Assembly: GCA_036426205.1 (NCBI GenBank)
Contig: WSYH01000268.1
Coordinates: forward strand, 147,153 to 211,152
DNA length: 64,000 bases
Source: Ascaphus truei
Taxonomy: Eukaryota; Chordata; Amphibia; Anura; Ascaphidae
Reading direction: 5' to 3'
Every line of letters begins with the position of its first letter. The first letter of the stretch is position 1. The position numbers were made by a program, and so were the translations under genes. Under the pieces are notes generated by a model that was not told where the DNA came from, did not search any database, and saw only the letters and a program-made list of their open reading frames with translations. This document shows, piece by piece, positions 25,221 through 37,149 of this stretch.

Positions 25221-25560
25221 ATTATAGCTTAATAGAGGTCGCTGCTCGCTATAGTTAGCAAAGGCATAGGAACTAGGGGTATGCAGCGAGACAATGTTTT
25301 AACAGCGGCACAATAGGCAGCTTTGAAATGTCTAGAGCTAACGAGTATATCCTAATTAGGAAAGCAGATAAGGTGGCGCCGCAACAGGTGGTGCTCGAAG
25401 AGAGTTACTTACGTATCTGAGGCGCAGCGGCAGCGGGATGACCCGGAGGGCCTTACCGTACCCGCGACAGGGATCCGACTCCCCAGTTCATTAGAGAGGG
25501 CCAGGACCTCTTGGACGAAGGTGAGATTCTTACATGTTCTCTCAACCCAATGAGCGAGAC
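25221..25560. other. Spacer between inverted arm and PLE reverse transcriptase
   Basis: No motif was recognised. A stretch at 25,360-25,540 is GC-richer. It could be the degraded N-terminal part of the PLE frame. Confidence 0.3.
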
Positions 25561-26640
25561 TTCCTTACACTCAGATACTTATCACTCCCATTTTCCATCA
25601 CTTGCCCAAAATACACAAAACACTCATGGCACCCCCAGGTAGACCCATAATTTCAGCCATTGCGTCCCTGGGTGAACACCTGTCCCAATACATAGATCCC
25701 TTTTTACAGCCACTTGTTTTTTTTTACCCTACACATGATTGAAAATAAGCATGTTAGCACTTTAGAACCTTAACTTGGCCACCAAACTCATTGGGTTACC
25801 CTAGATGTGGCTTCTTTGTATAAATATTATTCACACGCGCACCGGGTCTCACAGCTACAGAGTTTTTCTTGCACAATCACTCACTCTTCTCCAAACATAT
25901 AGATTTTAATTTGGACGTATTAGATTCTCACTTACCCATATTACTTTTTCTTTGATCAGCGTTTTATCTCCAAAAAACCCGTGGGACAGTATTGGGGAAC
26001 CTGTTTGCCCCCTCCTATGGCAACCTGTTTATGGGTTGGTGAGAGATGCCCCAAGTGTTTGGGGATTCTAACCCTTTCAGGCAGCAGGTGGTGTTTTACA
26101 CAGCGCTACATTGATGGATGATCTTTGATCTGAGGGGTAGAGGAGGACCTTTTGAGGTTTTTTGAATACCTGGCAAAGAGAACACACTGATCTGAATTAC
26201 TCACACACTAATAAAAACCAAATCCAATTTTTGGGACTTAAACTCTATGTAGAATATGAGTACAAAATCATCAGATATTTTCAGGAAAGAGAATGCCAGG
26301 GAATTCATTGCTTCCGCAACGAGTTGTCACGCACACGCCCTTGGTCAGAGGCATTCCAAAGGGGCAGTTCTTGAGTTTACGCCGGAACTGCTCGACGTTG
26401 GAGGCCTTTGTCCACAGGGCGGACGAGAGAGAGAGAGGTTCCTGTCGAGGGGATTATGATGGTGTTAATTCGATCAGGATACCAGACATGCACTGCATAC
26501 AGATCGGAAACACCTTATCAATATTCAGTGAGGGGGGCCACTAAGTCACATGGCGAGAACTCACAGAAGCCGCCATTCTCATCACTAACTATAGCAGCAA
26601 GCGAACTCTGTTAAAAGATATTATAATACGCAAAACATTA
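25561..26640 (+). pseudogene. Penelope-like element reverse transcriptase, decayed
   Basis: Motifs in order across + frames: LPKIHK near 25,602, PPGRPIISAIASLGEHLSQY near 25,629-25,690, WPPNSLGY near 25,775, GLTATEFFLHNHS near 25,845, NLFAPSYGNLFMGW near 26,000-26,040, FGDSNPF near 26,060, KNQIQFLGLKLYVE near 26,215-26,255 and SDIFRKENAREF near 26,270. These match the PLE reverse transcriptase. The YIDD box region near 26,105 is disrupted (ALH-stop-WM). It is a different subfamily from the copy at 42.3 kb. Stops and frameshifts make it non-functional as written. Confidence 0.8.
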
Positions 26641-27400
26641 GACACAATATCTTTAGATCCATTACTAAACAAAAATGGGTGTGTAGGACCAAAAAATAGG
26701 GTTCGCAGAGCAGTAAATTAGGAGGAATCTGTTGTCACCCAGCAGTTGAAAACCAACAAATGATAGCAAAATAACGTTCCTTTTTTCCGCGATTGATTGG
26801 ACTGATAAAGTGGACATGGCCCGATTTGCCCTAGAATAGAATGATGAAATCTACGCATTTCTCAAAAAAAGAGGACACACATAGATTCCAAATCAGATAG
26901 TTTATTGTCATGTCAAACAAACTTGTGGTTACTGTTACAATGCGGATGTAAAAACAATATGTGGGCCTAAAACAAGTAGAGCCTTGAAAATCCGCATTTA
27001 GAACATATAAGGCTAATTAAAACAAAGACATGACACATCCGGGTACCAATACACTTAACAAATGTCCGTTGGGTATAGTAGAAAATTTCCAATGTTGTGC
27101 AATTGAACACATAGCCATCCCCCCTCGGGTTAGAGGGGATAGGAAGATAAAGCTCTTTACGGACCAACGAGAGGCACATTGGATCTTCAAATTAAATAGC
27201 TAAACCCAACAGTGACTTAATGGGATTGGGATCTGCGATGTTTTCTCTAAAAATTATCCGTAGAGAATAGTACCCTGGGAAATGCATCTAATAATGTATA
27301 ATGTCATCCCAATGATATCGTGTTGTTGATGGAGATATTGGATATTCCTGTTCCGTCGTTTTGTGTTTGTTGTTTTGTTTATTTCCCCCTACCCCGACCT
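26641..27400 (+). pseudogene. Right arm: PLE GIY-YIG endonuclease region
   Basis: Continues the PLE frame from the reverse transcriptase into the C-terminal endonuclease. Recognisable pieces are QCCAIEHIA near 27,090-27,120 and DQREAHWIFKLN near 27,162-27,197, which fit the second half of a GIY-YIG domain (conserved Glu followed by a WI-x-LN segment). The GIY and YIG strands themselves are blurred near 26,925-26,970. This arm is inversely repeated at 24,440-25,220. Confidence 0.65.
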
Positions 27401-27452
27401 CTCCCGCCGCCCCTTTTCCCCCCCCCCCACCCCCCCCCCCCCCAACAAACCC
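27401..27452. repeat. C-rich homopolymer run
   Basis: Mostly C from 27,411 to 27,443, following the PLE 3' region. The length is unreliable. Confidence 0.8.
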
Positions 27453-27859
27453 CCCTTCTTCCCCGCTCTCTTGAAAACCCTCCTGATTCTTTTGTTCCCA
27501 GAACAGCATAGGGATTAATAGCTATGGTTTTAAGTAAGATATGGAGTCCATACAGTATGTTTTAAATAATGGACTTGTAGAAGCAGTTTGGCTTTATTAT
27601 GAATTATAGGGATTATGTTTTTTAGTGTGCGTGTTGTAAACAACATTTTTTTAAACGCATTATACACCTTCAATATGCTGCGGCCCCAACAGTCTTATCT
27701 TTGCGAATGTATAGAATTTGAGCTATGCCTGCGATGTGTTGGAATATGATATATAAGGGATGTTCAAAGTGAATTATATATACCCTAATGATTAGTTCAA
27801 AAGAGACTTCTGAAAAAACTGTGAAGTAACTGAAGGGGTGTGGTTAAGATTTTATCGCT

Positions 27860-27960
27860 TCGCTGGCTTTGTAGGCTATTTAAGAGCTGCACCCACTTCC
27901 CCCACTCGCGAGACGAAGCTCTAGTGTAAGGTGTGTGAAACGCGTTGAGGGGGAGACGCT
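27860..27960 (+). promoter_or_regulatory. PLE-type promoter with hammerhead-like motif
   Basis: GGCTATTTAAGAGCTG (near 27,872) is followed about 40 bases later by GAGACGAAGCTC and GTGTGAAACGCGTTGAGG (27,909-27,947). The same pairing is seen at 18.7, 36.5 and 39.1 kb on the other strand. It lies downstream of the PLE coding region, as expected for a PLE terminal repeat. Confidence 0.5.
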
Positions 27961-28434
27961 GGTGATAGCCTCGTGTGTGTGTCAAGTAAGTGATTGGAAT
28001 TGAAGAGAATTCTGGTGAGCTTTTTTTTGGACATGCGCAGTAGCGCCTGTATTACCATCCAAGGTTTCCTGATACTCGGCTGACGGTTGGCACGCAGGAG
28101 CAAGCGAGGAGAGTGCGGTCCAAAACGGGGCGTGAGAGCAGGTGAAGTCATACCCTTTCCCCCTGCACCGGTGCCTCTGTGGCACTGCATAGCTCCCTAG
28201 CATCACTCCAGTGTCTGAATTCTTCTGGACCTGTATAATGACCGAGAGCGCAACGACAGACCCTTGGCAATTTTACTGAGAGTGGGTGTTACAGTTTTGG
28301 ACTACCTTGGGTTCTTTTTTGGTATAAGCATTGTAAGTGCTTTTTATTATCTATAAAGTTTGTTCTACCTTTATGCATCCTTTTGCCTTTTTGTGTTGCT
28401 TGGGAATTTTCCTGTGATTCCAGAGGACATACTA

Positions 28435-29196
28435 AAGTTGGTTACTTTAACAACTAAAAGGCGCGTATTACCTATACAGGCAGTCCTGCGATTCAGCCAA
28501 CACAATGGTTACTCAAAAATGGCATTTGTAAAGCGAAACGTTATAAAGTGAAACACGTTTTCCCATAGGAACACATGTTTTAAATGAAGAGGTCGCGTCC
28601 CGGATTTAGTAAAAAAAAAAAGAAAAAAAAAAAAAAAATTTTTTTAAAAATTTTTTTCAAAAAACACTAAAATACACCCCCAATATTTTATGCAGGCAAT
28701 AGATAGTGCAGCACAGCACATAAGTAGATATAGTTATATACTGTATTAATATTAATATACATAATATAAATATATATATATATAGATATATAATATTATG
28801 TAGTAGTAATATTATAATATACGCTCTAGATCTTTGCAACGTGTGTTATGTGAATGTGGTATATATATTACACACATTACACAACGTTGCAAAGAGTAGT
28901 AAGAGCGTTGGATATAAGCCATTTGGCGTTGTTGTAGAAAAATGAATATAGGTATTGCATTGCATAGCGTATTGGAGTAAGCCATTCGTTGTAAAGCGAG
29001 AGCATGATATATATATGGGTACAGAAGTGTATATATTATGATATATACAGTATCACACTGGTGTTTCTTTTCTGATTCCGCCAAATCATATGCGCCTGTG
29101 AGCCATGGGAGAAGAAATTGGGAAATCATGCCGTCAGAGACCAATATACAGAATTGGTTACTTTAAACAACCCTGAAAGGCGGTATTGACCTATAC
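28435..29196. mobile_element. Degenerate Tigger-like element between duplicated flanks
   Basis: A left end CAGGCAGTCCTGCG begins at 28,477 after TA, followed by AAAGCGAAACGTTATAAAG-type sequence. The inside is AT-rich with TA runs, and GTTGTAAAGCGAG occurs near 28,990. About 40 bases of flank (TTGGTTACTTTAACAACTAA and on to ACCTATA) at 28,436-28,476 recur at 29,153-29,195. That is longer than a normal 2-bp target duplication, so a tandem duplication is also involved. Confidence 0.4.
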
Positions 29197-29350
29197 AACA
29201 ATGTGGAGTTGATACAATATAGGTTATAGAATGATATCTATATATAAAGTGTTGTACACTATGGTGTTTATTTCTCTATATCTGAATAATCCTGCTGCCT
29301 GTAAGCCTGGGAAAGAAATTGGGAATATTCTGCGTAGGAGACTTAGAGAA
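29030..29350. repeat. Two diverged ~190-bp tandem units
   Basis: The segment CACTGGTGTTTCTTTTCTGA ... GAAGAAATTGGGAA (about 29,055-29,140) is repeated with changes at about 29,257-29,330. A weaker third relative may lie at 28,380-28,430. Confidence 0.45.
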
Positions 29351-29568
29351 CGTTCCCGAATCCTTGACACGTTCTCTACTTAAACACGTTTGGTAAGAAA
29401 CTGATTAACCGAGACTGCCGTGGCTTTTATTTACTAAATGTGGTAGTGCATTACCATCTTTATCTATACCGAATAATACAGGGAAGGACACGTATTGTGT
29501 TGTGTTTGTTATTTTTATCTATGGATGCGTGGGCGCATGGGATCCTCCTAGCTCATAAGACAGATATA

Positions 29569-30660
29569 CAGGTATAAACCCCGTTATAAGCGCGGTCCTC
29601 GGGGTCACACCCGAGACCACCGTGTTACTACGGGGGGTCGCGGGGGGAAAAAAAAATGGGCCGACCATTTAGCGCGATATTTCATCCCGCGAGGACAGGA
29701 AGGATCGGAGCGGGGATGTCCTCCGGTACCCCGCTTCCCTGTGACCGGGTGACGGCGAGCGGATGGGAAGGGGGGTGGAGGCCCTCCGGTCACAGATTCA
29801 AGGGGAAGCAGGCGGGAGAACTGGCAGGCAACATCCACACCTCACGAGGCACGCCACGGCGAATGTGAGGGCTGACTGCTAAGTTTCCTAAAGTGATCGC
29901 TGTCGGGATGTGCTGCTTTGGAGACAGGTAAAGCACAGTCTCCGGAAGACCGCTAAACCCCGCCCCCGCCCGCAGGCACAGGGCCCTCGCCGCGAGCAGT
30001 ACAGGGCCCGCCGTAGCGCAGGGTCGTCCTGCCATCAGCCGCAGCGCAGGGCCCCGCCACCCCCCCACAGCACAATGACGTCCCACCCCCGCCCGGGCGC
30101 TAACACCAAACAGAGGGAGGGGGACACACCGGACGCTCGGACACCCTTTTCCCCTTGCTTGTGGGGGGTTAATGTTGAAGAGGCACCACAGAGGTGGGTT
30201 ACCTTGCTGTGTGGTGTGGAGCAGTGTGCGACGTGTGTGTCAGGTGAGAAGTGTGTGTGCAGTGTGTGTCAGTTGGAGCAGTGTGCAGTGTGTGTCAGTG
30301 TGAGCAATGAGCAGTGTGTCAGTGTGTGCAGTGTGAGTAGTGTGTGTGCAGGTGCAAGTGTGTGTCAGTGTGAGCAGGGTGTGTGCAGTGTTGCAGTGTA
30401 TGTCAGTGTGAGCAGTGTGTGGGCAGTGTGCAGTGGTGTGTCAGTGTGAGCAGGTGTGTGCAGTGTGCAGTGTATGTCAGTGTGAGCAGTGTGTGTGCAG
30501 TGTGCAGTGTGCTCAGTGTGTGTCAGTGTGAGCAATGAGCAAAGTGTGTGTGCAGTGTGCAGTGTGTGTGCAGGTGTTTTTTTTTTTAAACGGGAGCCAC
30601 GGGAAAACCGCGTTATACCGAATCGCGGTATAGCGAGGTGCGTTATAACGGGGTTAACTG
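29569..30660. mobile_element. Non-autonomous Tigger-like element, complete, copy B
   Basis: The left end CAGGTATAAACCCCGTTATA at 29,569 follows a TA. The right end on the minus strand starts CAGTTAACCCCGTTATAACG and is followed by TA at 30,661-30,662. The two ends are inverted matches with small indels. The 1.09-kb inside has no transposase. It holds a GC-rich part and the GTGTGCAGTGTG minisatellite. The element would need a transposase supplied in trans. Confidence 0.6.
30215..30575. repeat. GTGTGCAGTGTG-type minisatellite, copy B
   Basis: Counterpart of 12,440-12,800. The cysteine/valine-rich frames across it are repeat artefacts. Confidence 0.85.
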
Positions 30661-30834
30661 TACCTTTCTCTCTGTGTGGAACCCCATGAGTTAGGGATTT
30701 TGAAAGAAGAAAAAAAAGGAAACGTTCGTTTTTTTTTTCTGTACCTACCGTCCATTATGGCATTTTCCATGTATATTGATTATTAGGTGCTGTAGTCAGA
30801 TCACTTCATGCACATGTAATTAAATATACTTTTT

Positions 30835-31000
30835 GTATTGTATGTCTTTATTATATAGCGCCAAAAGAGTACTCAGCGCTTCACAAAGAATACAGTACAG
30901 GGAATAATAATTACAAAAGTGCAGCAAAATCAGACAATAGGAAAGGAAATCCCTTCCCGAAGAGCTTACAATCTAAGAGGTTTGATGGGCAACTTACAAG
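30835..31000 (-). mobile_element. 3' end of a LINE, antisense, copy B
   Basis: Counterpart of 13,062-13,240 with the same ATATAGCGCCAAAAGAG and GAAGAGCTTACAATCTAAGA boxes on +. Confidence 0.55.
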
Positions 31001-31899
31001 ACACAATAGGTGAGGAATAAGTGCTGTAGATGGAGTGCTTGGGCCAATGGGTGGTAGGAGTGCTGAGGTGGGACAGTAACCATGAGTGCAGGCTATGGGA
31101 TGCTTGATTTGTGGGGCAAGTTTAAGGTTAGTCCGTATTAAATGAGAGGATTAACACACTTTACAGGGAAGAGATGGCAGGAGGCATGGGTGAAATCAGG
31201 TGTGTATGTCTGGCTTCAGGCTTAGGGGAGATCCCCAGAGCAGGAAGGAGTAGATAGAAGGTGTGAATAGAAGATTTGTGTGGGTGCTTTTTATTGACGG
31301 GTAAATAAGTTGTGGGAGAGAGTGTATAAATAATGGTGGAGTGGGGAAGTTAGAGAGAACAGAGACGTTCAAAAAAGGAGTGAGGAAACGTAACCAGCAA
31401 AAAAAGTAGTGAGGGCATGGTGAGATGAGCAGGAGGAGAGACTTCCAGGTACTTGGGGATAGAAAGAGTACAAAGAATCACAGCTTTTGGAAAGTTAATT
31501 TTCACAGTTGCAAGTTGTTGTGCAGAGTCCAGCCCTTCCTCAAATCTTCACCTCCAAATTATACTCCAAAATGAACTCTGCCAGACACTTTAAGTGTTAC
31601 ACACAGCCAAAAAGTATATGCCCAGCGTTGTAAAGCTCTGGGTGAGCATTTTATTATAGAAGAGTCATTTTTTCTGCACATGCAATAAATGCAAAGCGGG
31701 TTTCTGACTGGGTCATTTGCAGCTGGAAGCTGTGACGGTTCTACAGTTATAAACAAGGCCGCAATCTCTGCATCACATTCACGTGCTTTTCATTTTTATG
31801 ATGCCTTAAATATTCATTTATCTTACATATTCCAAGCTAATACACGCACCTGCTAAGTGTAGAAAATCCTTGCATATCAGCCCTGGGAGCTGCAGCAGT

Positions 31900-32982
31900 G
31901 TAGGGGTTACGTCCTCACCGGGATCAGTGGGCTATCATGTTACCGTTATGTTGCACTATTAAAGGTTAGGCTTAGGGCCCGGTGCGCGTGGCGTGTTCGA
32001 CCGGGTGCCTGGCGGCGCTCATTCCGGCAGCAGCTCAACATGGGGACCCCAGGCAATGCGTGACGAGGATGGCGTGGCGGGGGCAGGGCCATGAGTCACG
32101 TGGCTGGTTCGCCCCTCATTGCAGAACTGCCGGCGTGACGTGGCCTGTGCTCCGTCTTTGCTAAATGTCGGTCGCGCATCGTGCATTGTGCCGGCCGAAA
32201 CTGGGGGGTGCGAACCCCAGGGGGGCACGGAACTGCCGGCGGGGGGGGCGGGGTTTACAGAGGCCCGCGGCGTTCCCGAAGGCACTTAAATTAAGTGCCG
32301 GGGGAATCAGCAGGGCCTTGTAAACCTTCACTTACCTAGGCCGGCGGCTTCCTTGCCTGCGCGCATGGCAACGCGGCGTCAAAATGACGCTGCGAGGTCA
32401 TGTGAAGTCACATTGCTATGGCAACGTGACATCATGACACCGAGAGCACAGGTGAGTGGGGGTTAGGAGGGGCGGGGAGTGATTGGGACCGCCGGTAGGG
32501 GGGTGCAGGGAAAAAACTTTGCGCCCCCCTGTCCTACACCACAGTAACAGGTAGTTCCCATCTGACGGACTAGGCAGAGACCTGGGTGGGCTGCAGGTGA
32601 TTTCCAGTTAATGGTCTGGATCTCCTGGCAGGGCAATAGGCTCTTTAAGAGTGAGCCCCTACCAGTCTCATGGTGAGATGGAAGAAAGGTATTGCACAGT
32701 ACCTGCTGAAGCCTGTCCTGTTCACAAGATGGGCATCCACAAGATTGTAATGCAGTGGAGAACTTATCTCCTGTTAATAAATATTAAAAGTTCTGCGCTC
32801 TCTTTTATTAATCACTCCTTTATACAAGCGCACGGATTCTACACATCTACCCCGAGATGCAAGGAAACCGCTGAGCACCTACACCCTTTTGACAGGTACA
32901 AACCTCTAAGCCATAGAGACTGTTTTATTCAATCCCTTTAATGTTTACCATATCCCTATCCCTGGATGGGGTAGGGGTGTTC
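31900..32982 (+). mobile_element. ERV-like LTR, copy B (approximate limits)
   Basis: Counterpart of 14,130-15,251, with a polyadenylation AATAAA near 32,777 and the end GGGGTAGGGGTGTTCA. The primer site TTTGCGCCCAATGGGG follows at 32,984-32,999. Directly after it, about 150 bases (33,000-33,165, pyrimidine-rich) are present that copy A lacks. Confidence 0.5.
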
Positions 32983-33659
32983 ATTTGCGCCCAATGGGGC
33001 ATTCGTATTGTCTGCTTTATCATCACTTGTTTAATTTCCTCTTTACCCAATCAATGCCTCTAACTCTTATCCTAACAATCTCTCCCCTCACCTATCCTTT
33101 CGGCCTTCATTCTATATCTCCTTCCCTCCTCCATCTCTGATCTCTGCTCATTATTCGCCGCCCAGTTGATTATTTTTGGGCAATGGCCTTGTGAGGGTGT
33201 AAAGATTTGAGCCTGGGGTTCACGTTGGAATTTTGGAACACCCAAGAAAGTTTTCCCATAAGCTATGGACTGTGTGTATTCCTGCAAAGAAACTGCTCAA
33301 TGCTGTGATACAGTATACTATGGGTTTATTCTTCAATTTCTATTGTGCATGCAACAGACGTAATGCCCACGGAAGTGTCCCGCCACATCGGGGTTGCAAT
33401 GGCAAGAAATGCCCAATGTTTAGGACGTTGTTATTTGGCCCAAAGCCTGGCGTGCCTCCCTGGACTGCCTTCAATGAGGGGAGGAGCCACAAACTAATTG
33501 CTATTCACGTTATAGGATGATGACCGCAGTGACTGCCACCCAACGAAGGAATAATGACTTGGACAAGTCGGACTGGGAGCATAGTCGTCTAGGATCTGCT
33601 AGTGCTATAAAGCTCAAATATCCACTCAACTTTTGATTTACCAGGAGGACTCATACTGT

Positions 33660-34330
33660 TAGATATCAATGGAGCAAGTTATTACAATTGATCTGTCCAC
33701 TATGCGAGAAGCCTTGTAGGAGTAGTTGCCGGTCACATTGTTGCTCGGTCGGCTAAATGAACCATACCGCAAGCCTGCTACGGATCCTGGCGATCCCTGC
33801 GCTGTCCACATGCTGGGGAAGTTAGGAAACTTGGCTATTCTGTTACAGGAACTAGACAACGCCAGTGCCAAGCTCTGCAGTGGAGATGAGGAGCTTTATG
33901 GACATCATTATCAGGCCCATGGACTCGACTACGGGGTTCCATGGCCTGTAAAACTGAACCAGACCTCTCCACGGATGGGAGGGAGGATTACCGTTACGTC
34001 TCTATCGAGAACAGTGAGCAGGATGCTAATCCAAAAAGTAAATGGACTACTAGAAGCAGTCCTACAGGAGAAGTATGAAGGGGTTAATCTGCCATCGAAG
34101 GAGATGTTTTCTCTTCAGCGGAACCTCCGTCTTGGCCCTCCCATTGCTCCTTCCGGGGCCAGAATGCTGCTGATGTGGAGGATCAGACGATCTGTTTCCT
34201 GATGAGCGTACTATTCCAAAGAGATCCCAGTGCCTGACCAGACGACCAATACAGTCGATGGTGCAGAGAAGGAAGAATTCGATGAAGGTTCGACCAATGC
34301 GATGTGGACTTATTTGCCGTAGAGTGCCTC
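33660..34330 (+). pseudogene. Gag-like debris, copy B, with a 158-codon open stretch
   Basis: The start MEQVITIDLSTMREAL (from 33,669) is followed by a frame change and then an open stretch at 33,726-34,202. That stretch contains LGNLAILLQELDNASAKLCS, LYGHHYQAHGLDYGVPWPVK and LLEAVLQEKYEGVNLPSKEM. The amino-acid composition is natural and the copy A version reads the same where not frameshifted. It follows an LTR and a tRNA-Lys-type primer site, which suggests an ERV gag. I do not recognise a named domain. Confidence 0.45.
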
Positions 34331-36110
34331 AATTCTCTCTGGATGATAATGATGTGACCACTGAGGGATTGCCCATCGTGCCGACTATGCCCCTATGGAA
34401 CCTACGAGATGGTACCTGCTGTTCCTGATTCTCCGAGTGAGGAGGCTCCTGTCATTTGGATTCTCTGGTTGTCGAATGCAATGCTGAGGAGGATGCATGC
34501 TGTCGCTGTTTCTAATCTGACCGAGGTTCCTGTTGCTGTTCCAGGTCCCTGCCCACTCCTGTTCTTCAAATGTGGTGGACTGGCTGCTGACTGTTTCCAG
34601 ATTCTTCCCATCGCAGATGGCTGGCCACAGGGTTAGCGAGGGGTTGCTGGGATTTTTTCTCCTGGCCAAGGCTGCGGTTGTCTCGGCCGTGACAAAATCT
34701 TGTGCTGCGATGCGGTGGAGGTCTCGTTGAGGCGAGTTACGATGCACCAGATGGATGTCCTTGTGGAGGTTGCTGCCACAACCTACTGAACAGAAGGACT
34801 TATCCGTACTAATTCCGGTGCGGATATTCCACGGAACAGTGTACCGAGTAAGCCGCTGAGTCCGCGGCGCAGGCCTCCCCTTTATAGTTGCGGTTGCCAC
34901 AAACTGTAGTTTTCAGACCGTATTCCCTGATATCTGGACAAAACCTTTGAGGGAGAGAACCTATGTTTAACTGGTGGGATAAGAGGTTCCATGGTTATGT
35001 ACCCCATTTGAATATGACCCGCATGATGAGTGTACAGGGTAATAGAGTAGAGCACTGGTGGGGAGACAGGAGAGGTCACCGAGCAATCAAGAGTAAATCC
35101 TGCATAAGCGCCGACAGAGGATTTAGGACCCAAATATTTTCTCCCTGGTTATATTGGAGATATCTCAGAGGCTCCTATTTCCTAGTGAGGAACCTTTATG
35201 TTGGGTTCTCCAGGGGCTCTGCCTAAACTCTCACCTGTCTTAATAGGGCCAATCGTCACTGTGACATCGGTATCGAAGGTTCTCACGGTATGATTTTCCT
35301 TACTTACCTGAACCCTTACTGTGGAGGCGAAACACCAGTGACAATCCTGAAGTAGGACCGGAGCCGTTCGGGATATGACGACCATCTAGTTCTGGGGATA
35401 CCGTGACGCAGATGTGGGGCGTTCTCCTTCACAGTGATAATTATACTACATGCTATTTGGATATTTTCTTGTACTGCATATCTCACCTTTTATGAATACA
35501 CTATATTTTAATACTACACTATGAGGGTCTTGCGCTTATTTTTTTGTTATATCTAGTTGGTGTTGTCCTGACATCTGCTATCCGGTACAGCAGCCGACCC
35601 TCATTCCTTAAGGGAAGTTTTTTCAATATTATTGAGTGGTGTTAGAATTGTTTATCATCACATGCAACTATACTGTTTTTGTGATTGTTCAATATTGAGT
35701 CACTTTTGGTTATGATACCATTTATTATAGAGCATTTTCGTGTGTTAGGTCTTTAACGACCATATTTTACACATTTATGAGCTACATAATGGTGTGCTTG
35801 GACATTTTGGTGTATATATGGATTGGAATATTAAAATGTGAGCGAGCTTGGGGGAAAAAGCTGCAATATGTGAACGTTCCCAAAGCCAGGGACGGATACT
35901 TTGAAAGCTGATGTCGGCTCATTATTATGACATATACATTCTTTATTGATTGGATATGTTACCAGCATTTGGTCTGCGTATTATCAATGCTATGTAAAGT
36001 AACTGTATAATAGATATTGTTATAGCTATACGTATCTTAAGGAATTGTACTGTATGAAAATTGATACAAAGCTCGTGACATTGTTGTGTACTGTTATAAT
36101 CTAGATGACA
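34331..36110. other. Unassigned part of the 8-kb unit, copy B
   Basis: Counterpart of 16,430-18,300. A 171-codon minus-strand frame at 34,385-34,900 is not preserved in copy A and is not supported. Confidence 0.4.
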
Positions 36111-36588
36111 CTATAGTATCTATATGGTGTATATTGTAACACGGCTGTGTATTTAAGTGAGGGCCCCAAGGAGGTTACCCCAAACGGCGATGTTTTCGAG
36201 CAATTGAATATAAAATGCTTTCCAGCAATGCTCTCTCTGTGCGCCGGTCACTCCACCCAATAGAAACGGGCAGCAGTTCACGTTAATCCAGGGGCACACG
36301 ATTGATGTAATGGCTCCCCGTGGCTTCCTGGCTTGCTTCCTCGTAGTAGACATGGATTACTCCGATGTTCACGGCTTTACTTCAATTCCCTTTGCCGGTA
36401 GTAGGCAGGCACTTTGAAATCCGTGCCAAGTTTCTGAAGGAATATTTGGGGCTCATAAGGATCAAACCTAACGCGTTTCACGGAATCTCACTTCGTCATA
36501 GGTACTGTAATGGCTGTGGCATATCCCACACGTCTATATATAGCTTGTCAGTTCTATTCACGGTTGTATTCAAACCAAAGGGGCAGAC
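36111..36588 (-). promoter_or_regulatory. Antisense PLE-like terminal repeat, copy B
   Basis: On the minus strand, TATATAGACGTG near 36,533 precedes CTATGACGAAGTGAGATTCC and GTGAAACGCGTTAGG (36,466-36,505). It is cleaner than in copy A, where GAAACGCG has lost a base. Confidence 0.45.
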
Positions 36589-37143
36589 TGTAAGAGACGT
36601 GTTCAGAGGTATGCAACTGTAGACTGTTTTAGTGTGAAATTAAAAATAAGGCTTTATGCGCCTGTTGCTTTAAACACAGCCAAAATGTGTAACAGTAACA
36701 AAAAATCCCGCTCCACTCTGGAAGTATAATACACATTGTGACCAGTATATCTTTAACTGCGTGGTTAACCCCGCGATTCACCAGCCCAAATCAAAGAGAC
36801 ATTATCAATATACATAGACATAGAATTATGCTTATACGAAAAGTCTATCTGTTAGCTGGGCTGCTGTAGGGGAAGCTTCTTGCTCTCCTGGAACGCACCC
36901 TGTGTGCTAAGGCAATGTCAGGCTCAGGTTTAGAATCTGTCCCCTTTGTCTGTTGTAGTTGCGCTCAAGACATCTGTCCTTCCTTGGTCAGTTGTGGACA
37001 AGGAATCTCCCTTCTGTCTCAAAGGCAGGTTTTTCGAACACCTGTATATCAGCCAGCGTGGTGTTTACTTAATGCCTACCAGCAGTTAACCACCACCACT
37101 GCTGGATTAGAGGCACATTTGGAACAGGGATAGTCCCCTGTTA
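36589..37143 (-). mobile_element. Solo LTR of the coiled-coil LTR element family, copy B
   Basis: Counterpart of 18,823-19,397. It runs from TGTAAGAGACG on + to GGGATAGTCCCCTGTTA, i.e. a minus-strand LTR. No internal region is attached. Confidence 0.75.
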
Positions 37144-37149
37144 GGCCCA

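Larger units (their letters stand above)
29820..37149. repeat. Body of ~8-kb composite repeat, copy B
   Basis: Direct copy of 12,061-19,409. The left boundary falls inside the Tigger-like element: homology starts at GGCAGGCAACATCCAC, after which both copies agree. The right end runs into block X, as in copy A. Differences are mostly one-base insertions and deletions, often in homopolymers, in both copies. Confidence 0.85.
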
